Positions 1-6,100 of a DNA stretch of 8,627 nt are shown one piece after another. The notes under the pieces were generated by a model that made no database searches, was not told where the DNA came from, and worked only from the letters and a program-made list of their open reading frames with translations. Positions within the stretch are counted from its first letter, which is position 1. The number at the start of each line of letters is the position of its first letter. The translations under genes and the position numbers were made by a program. Origin of the DNA: Spirochaetales bacterium (GTDB lineage: Bacteria; Spirochaetota; Spirochaetia; JAGLYY01); assembly GCA_023131935.1 (NCBI GenBank), contig JAGLYY010000350.1:1-8627 (forward strand), in the 5' to 3' direction.

Positions 1-62
1 TTTATTTTATGTATTCCGACGGAACAGGTCATTATCTGTATAAGTATGAGCGGGACTGGTGA
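1..62 (+). CDS. C-terminal tail of an upstream gene (5' end outside the window)
   Basis: Reading from base 3, an open frame runs from the window edge to a TGA at 60-62 and encodes YFMYSDGTGHYLYKYERDW. The tyrosine-, glycine- and charge-rich composition looks like the last strands of a beta-rich exported protein, similar in flavour to the giant protein that follows. It lies 35 bases upstream of the next start codon on the same strand, and I see no terminator or convincing promoter between them, so the two genes could be co-transcribed. Only 19 residues are visible, so no family can be assigned. Another frame is also open here (see rejected items), which limits confidence. Confidence 0.5.
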   Translation, partial: YFMYSDGTGHYLYKYERDW

Positions 63-83
63 AAGCCGCGTATTAACAAAACC

Positions 84-89
84 AAGGAG
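84..89 (+). promoter_or_regulatory. Shine-Dalgarno site for the giant ORF
   Basis: AAGGAG lies 8 bases before the ATG at 98, which is near-ideal strength and spacing. It fixes the start at 98, and that start is further supported by the signal peptide encoded immediately downstream. Confidence 0.9.
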
Positions 90-97
90 TTACTTTT

Positions 98-160
98 ATG
101 TTTAAAAAAGCACCCGTATTAATCGCTTTTTATCTTTTTTTCCTATTGCCGTTGTCCGCG
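98..160 (+). other. Sec signal peptide (residues 1-21)
   Basis: The N-terminus has two lysines (K3, K4), a hydrophobic core (VLIAFYLFFLLPL) and a likely signal peptidase I site after SA, leaving Q22 as the mature N-terminus. There is no cysteine at the cleavage site, so it is not a lipoprotein signal. It implies export across the inner membrane. Confidence 0.85.
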
Positions 161-3100
161 CAAATGATTGTAGATACTTCGATATTAAAATTCGAGACAT
201 ATAAGGTGGATAATGATTTTATAAATAGTAAGGACATTAATTATACCTTATTCGGCGGCCCATATAATTACTATATTAAGGATTTCAATGGTGTCGATGT
301 GGCTTTTGACGAAGACAATCCTGATAAATATTGGGGAGTGGGAGCGGACGTATTCTACGATATAATACATTATTTTGACAGCAATAAGAAAGTCAAGCGG
401 TTTGGTTATGATTACGACACGGGTGGGTCTTTTCTTAAGATCCTGGGCAAGGTAGTTACTACTTCCGATGGAAAAATATACGCGACGGATGACCGGGAAT
501 GTACAGTATTCTACTGGGACAGAAAGAATGAATCATACGAGCCGGAGGGGAGTGTTGGCAGAACTTTTACCGGAATAATAGATATGTGTAAAGACAATGA
601 TAATAACCTGTATATTTTAGACAGCTGTAAAAAACATGTTTATAGATATAATCTTGAAAATGATGATTGGCATGTATTCAAATCCGGGACTGATTATATT
701 GATCTTTCCCAATTTTATAACAGTGAATGGGGCAGACTGTCCGGTATAACGGTAAATGACAATGGCATCTACGTTTCATATCATGGCGGAGTAATCGTAC
801 GCTACAACCTTGATGGTGAAGTACTTCAGTATTACTGGATAGATTATATTAATCTCAATCTCCGTTCTTCTTATAGAGAAAATGCTTCCGATACCTGGCT
901 TGTAAGCATCACCGCTGACCCTGAGGGAAATGTATATGTCGCGGATAGTAAGGCATGTAAAATACACATCTTTACATCTGATCTGGAATATCTATGCTCA
1001 TGGGAAGATGATGATCCCGAACGGCCGTTTGAGAAAAATGTCAGAGATATTACGTTTTATCCCAATGGCTCTCCAAATTTCATTATCTCCTACCCGTGGG
1101 GCTTTTACGCGTATGCAAAGCAAAATACACTAACAGCGGTACAGGTAAGCGATGACTATATCTATCCTGAGTTTGTCGGAGATGAGTATAACGGACTTGA
1201 TATTGAATTGGATATGGCGGGTTCGGGCGGCTATCTTTATATAATCGCCGAAGGCCCGGAGGATATAAGATTAATAGATAACAGGCTATTATCAAAAAAC
1301 GAACATTTCAGCTATACATGGGATGGTCGAAATATCACTGAAGATATTGTTCCCTTTGGAGAATATACTTTGAGTTTTTTTCTCGATGATCATCTTGTGA
1401 AGGAAATTCCTATAGAAGTCCGCGAAGCACCGGAGCTAAGTCTCGCCATTCCTGAAAAAAGGGTCATTAGTAGCAGCAGTCCTGAAGTATGTTTTAATTT
1501 CGATATTACCGGCGATGCTTTTGTAAGAATAAGTTTAAGCAAGTATAATGATGAAAACACTACGGAGCCGGAAAAGATACTGTCTGAAAGCGTTCTGACA
1601 ACAGGATCGTTTTTTCAAAAGGTTGATGAAACCGATTTTGATGCTCAGGCGGAAGACGGATATTATTCTATCAATTTTGATATCGCGCCTTCGGAGCTCA
1701 GAGGGATTTCAGGAATCTACAAGCGGACCGCTTCAACAGTCCTTCTTGATAATAACCTGCTCACAATCGGCCGGATAAATAACGATTCAACAGGTTTCAA
1801 CCCGGTAAACCCGGTAATGGCTGAAATGAACGCCTCATTTTCCATGAGCGAAGGGGCATTTGTTACAGCTGAAATTCTTGATGAGTATTTCAATTTTGTT
1901 TCAACATTGTTTTCTGATCACTATTTTGACGCGGGGGATAATGCCCTATCATGGAATGGAAAAAATGGGTTTGTCCGTGTTTCAGATGGAAATTACCGGT
2001 TTCTAATACATGCGGTACAGCTTGAAGCTGGGATAGACCTCGCGGCTCAAGGCGATCTCTTTGTTCTCGATACAACCCCTCCTCAGATGGAGATACTAAA
2101 TGAGCAGGGTGTGTATTATATTTCTCCCGACGAGCCGTCCAGTATCGGAGTACAGGATTCGGCAGTATTTCAGGTAAAGTGCAGTGAGGACGCGGTACTG
2201 GACTCGACCGTTACCGACTCCTCTGCCCGGGTGGTCAGTACTCTTGTCACATCGCACAATCTCCCTGAGGATATGTTATTGTCTGTTGATTGGGACGGGA
2301 GGGAAGAGTCAGCCGGGTTTGTTCAGGATGGCAGGTATAAAATTGCTGTTAGCGCCGAAGATATATTTGGCAATACAACCACAAATAAATTTCTTGTATA
2401 TGTTGATAATAACAGGTTGGAAGAATCAACAGAAGAAGAGATATTTGAATCTGAAGTTTTTCAGGTAAACACCTCTACGGAAGGCAACCAATATTGTCCA
2501 TCGATTACAACAACTGATGATGGTTTTATTCTTGCATGGCAGTCTTTCACTCATTATTTCAAAACCGGTTATGGGATATTCGCCCAGAGATTTGACAATG
2601 CAGGCAACCGTCTGGGGGGCGAGTTCAAGGTTAATACATATATTGAAAATAACCAGGAAAGGCCATCTATTGCCCAGATAGACGGTGGTTTTGTAATTAC
2701 CTGGAATTCCTACGGACAGGATGGCAGTGGTTACGGAATATATGCTCAAAGATTTGATACTGAAGGAAATCGTTTAGGTGGTGAGTTTAGGGTAAACACT
2801 TGTACAAATAGAACTCAACTGGATCCAATAGTTGGTAAAATAAACAATGGTTTTGTCATCACCTGGGAATCAGACGGACAGGATGAAGGCGGGTATGATA
2901 TTTATGCCCAAAGATTTGATAATGAAGGGAAGCGGCAGGGAGTTGAGTTCAGAGTAAATACCTACAACGGGTCTCAAATATTCTGTTCTGATGTTTCGCC
3001 AATAAATAATGGTTTTGTTATTACTTGGGAATCTTTCGGACAGGATGGAAGTCATCAAGGAATATTCGCGCAAAGATATGATGATGAGGGCAGGCGCTTA

Positions 3101-6100
3101 GGTGGTGAGTTTCAGGCAAATACATATGAAAATGATTTCCAGGGGCGCCCTTCAGTTGCCCAAACAAAAGATGGTTTTGTAATAGTATGGATATCCAATA
3201 ATCAGGAAGGGAGTGGGTATGGCGTATATGCCCAAAGATATGATAATGAAGGAACCCGGTTAGGTGGTGAGTTCAGGGTAAACACATATAACCACCGATA
3301 CCGGTATTATCCGAAAATAGCAGGTTCTGATACCGGCTTTATTATCACATGGCACTCAGACGCGCCCCTTGGAGGTGGGTATGAAGTATACGCGCAAAGG
3401 TATGACTGTGATGGAAACCGTTTAGGAAGCGAAATACAAGTAAACCGCTTCAATATAAATTACTCTGTTGATACTTCGTTTCTCAATTTAGCGATTACAA
3501 GGGATAATGGATTCGTGATTGCCTGGCAATCCGATGGAGAAGACGGAAGCGCGTATGGGATATTTGCTAAAAAGTATGAAATATTTGATATCCCTTCAGG
3601 AAGCAATCTGACTGCGCAAATATTGTCACCTCAGAAAGAGAACTACCTGGCGGGAGGCAGCTTTAACATAAAAGGCATCGGTTCCGATGCCTACATCGAC
3701 AGATATCAGTTAAGCCTTATCTCGGGTGAAGAAGTAAGCACCCTTGCGATAGAACAAGGAAGAAATATTGTAGGAGATCTATACTTCTTCAACATCCTCG
3801 ACGCCGCGGAAGGCGTTCCGAACACCGTAAAACTAGAAGCATGGGACAAAGCGGGTAATTACCGAAGCGACGAATTTACGCTTCTGAGGGATTATGAAAG
3901 CCTGATAAAGAGTTATCAAATAACCGATAAGTATGTTTCAGAAAGGCAGCCACTTACGGTATCGTTCGACCTTGAGACCGGTTGTCAGGTTGTGTTAAGT
4001 ATCGAGGATGGAGACGGTGCTGTTGTAAAAACACAAGATCTGGGAAATTTGCAATCTTCAGCAGGTGTTCAGGTGTTTACATCCGGGATTCCCGATGGAG
4101 AGTATTATCTGCGTCTTGAAGCGTCCCACCCGACATTTCTTGATGCTGAAGGCCGTATCCGGTTCATCCTCGATAATACGGAACCGGCTGTCGCGTTCGG
4201 AGACTTTCACCGGTATTTTTCATTCCAAGTGAATCAATCAATTCCTTCAGTAATTCAGGAAATCAATCCGGCTTCCTTCGCCGTTACTCTTCTTGATGAT
4301 ATGGGAACGCCTGTAAAGATCCTCGGGGTGGGAAACAACACCACTGATCTTGAAACGGTCACGTTCAGCCCGAATGATTTTGAAGAAGGGGGCTACTCTC
4401 TTGTTCTGTCGGCACATGACCTCTCAGGAAATGAATCGTATGCCCAGGCTGATATCATCGTGGACAGGACGGCTCCCGTGGCTGCATTTTCCTCACCAGA
4501 CTTTTCCCGTGTACAACAGGGGGATATCAATATTGAGGGTGAGGTGTCTGACGCGGGCGGTTTTGCCAATTATTTAATTAGTTTTAAACCGGAAGTGGGA
4601 AATCTTATTGAACTTGCGGCAGGGACCACAGAGCAGATATCCTTTACCTGGAATACCGGCAATCTTTCGGAACCGATCCTGAAGGGTGCTTTATCGTGTG
4701 CTCTGAACGATATGGCTGGAAATAGTTCCGTTATCGAGCTGGCTCTGATTGTTGACAACAATCCTCCTTTAGTAGAACTGAAGTATGATGAAGAACCGTT
4801 CCTGATTGGGGAAAAGCAGTATATAAGCGGGACGAATTTACTCTATTTAGCTGCCAAATCGGATGACCCCTATTCAAATGTTGAAGAGGTCCGTTTTCGC
4901 GTGAATGAAGAGGATTGGGTGGTATACAACGGCTCCTTCGCGTTGGAAAGTGAAGGAGCGTATAAGGTAGAGTACTTTGCGGTCGATTCCCTCGGCAACA
5001 ACTCGGAAATAAGGAATGCAATCCTTGTTGTAGATGCTTCAGCCCCTGAGTGCGAAGTAAGTATCGGTATGCCGAAATATATCGATGATGGAATTACCTA
5101 TATTCCGCTTGAGAACAGCATTCAGCTTGTTTCAACGGATGGCGATTCTGAGTTTTCATCAGGTCTCGCGAGAACGGAATACCGTGTTAACGACAGCAGT
5201 TGGCAGGTGTATGAGGGAAGTATCATTATTTATCAGGAAGGGCCCGTCGTTGTCCGGACAAGAGTGAGTGACAATGTCGGGAATTCATGGGAAAAAGATT
5301 CCGTGGAAGTTGTCGTGGACCTGGCTCCCCCCGCGACACTGTATGAATTTGATGGTGAGTATTATCAGAGCTTTCAAAGGAACATCATCGCCCTCACGGG
5401 TGAGTCTTACATAACCCTTTCAGCCGAAGACCTTGGATTTGAGGAACATTGTTCTGGGGTCAATGGCACATATATTGTGCAGGATGGCGTGGAAACCGAA
5501 TATTCTGAACCTGTTGCCTTTATCAGTAGAACACCTATTGAATATTCATTTTACAGTATGGATAACGTTGGCAACCGGGAAAATGTGGACCCGGTACTCA
5601 TCGCGATTGATGATGAAAAGCCTGAGGTTTGGTGCGTTCTTCCCGTTGACGCGTATGTCGTAGAAAGTCAGATTTTTGTACTTGGTGGAAGCGCCTTTGA
5701 ACTCATGGCAGAGGATAACTTCGCGGGTATCAGCGGAATTTGGTTCGGGTTTGATGGTACAAATTATTCACTGTACACGGACCCCCTGGTCTGGGAAGAC
5801 GAGGAAGATATCGATCTTTATTATTACGCGGAAGACAATATTGCGTTGTCTTCGGATATCGAATATATGTCGATTTGCGTTGACAATACCGCGCCTGTAA
5901 CCCAGATATTAAAGAATCTCCCACTCGTTGAAATTGACGGAATTTTGTACGCTGATGAGCGATATGAGTTTTCCTGGCAGTCTGTTGATGCCAGCAGCGG
6001 TGTAAAAGAGACATTTGTTTTTATCGATGGGAAAAGGATAATGGAATTCCCCTTTGTATTTGCAGATGAGGGTGAACACAGTATCGTCTACTACAGCATG

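Noticed and set aside
1..105. An alternative open frame from base 1 that overlaps the start of the giant gene.
   Set aside because: Its translation (FILCIPTEQVIICIS...) does not look like a protein end and it would overlap the strong Shine-Dalgarno. The frame ending at 62 has more protein-like composition.
1181..2416. A flagellar role inferred from the FlgD-type Ig-like modules.
   Set aside because: This fold is common as a spacer in exported proteins. The N-terminal FlgD hook-binding region and flagellar neighbours are absent.
2459..3586. The regular repeats as a CRISPR array or non-coding satellite.
   Set aside because: The period of 162 nt is a multiple of three, the reading frame is open throughout, and differences between copies keep the protein pattern. 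They are protein repeats.
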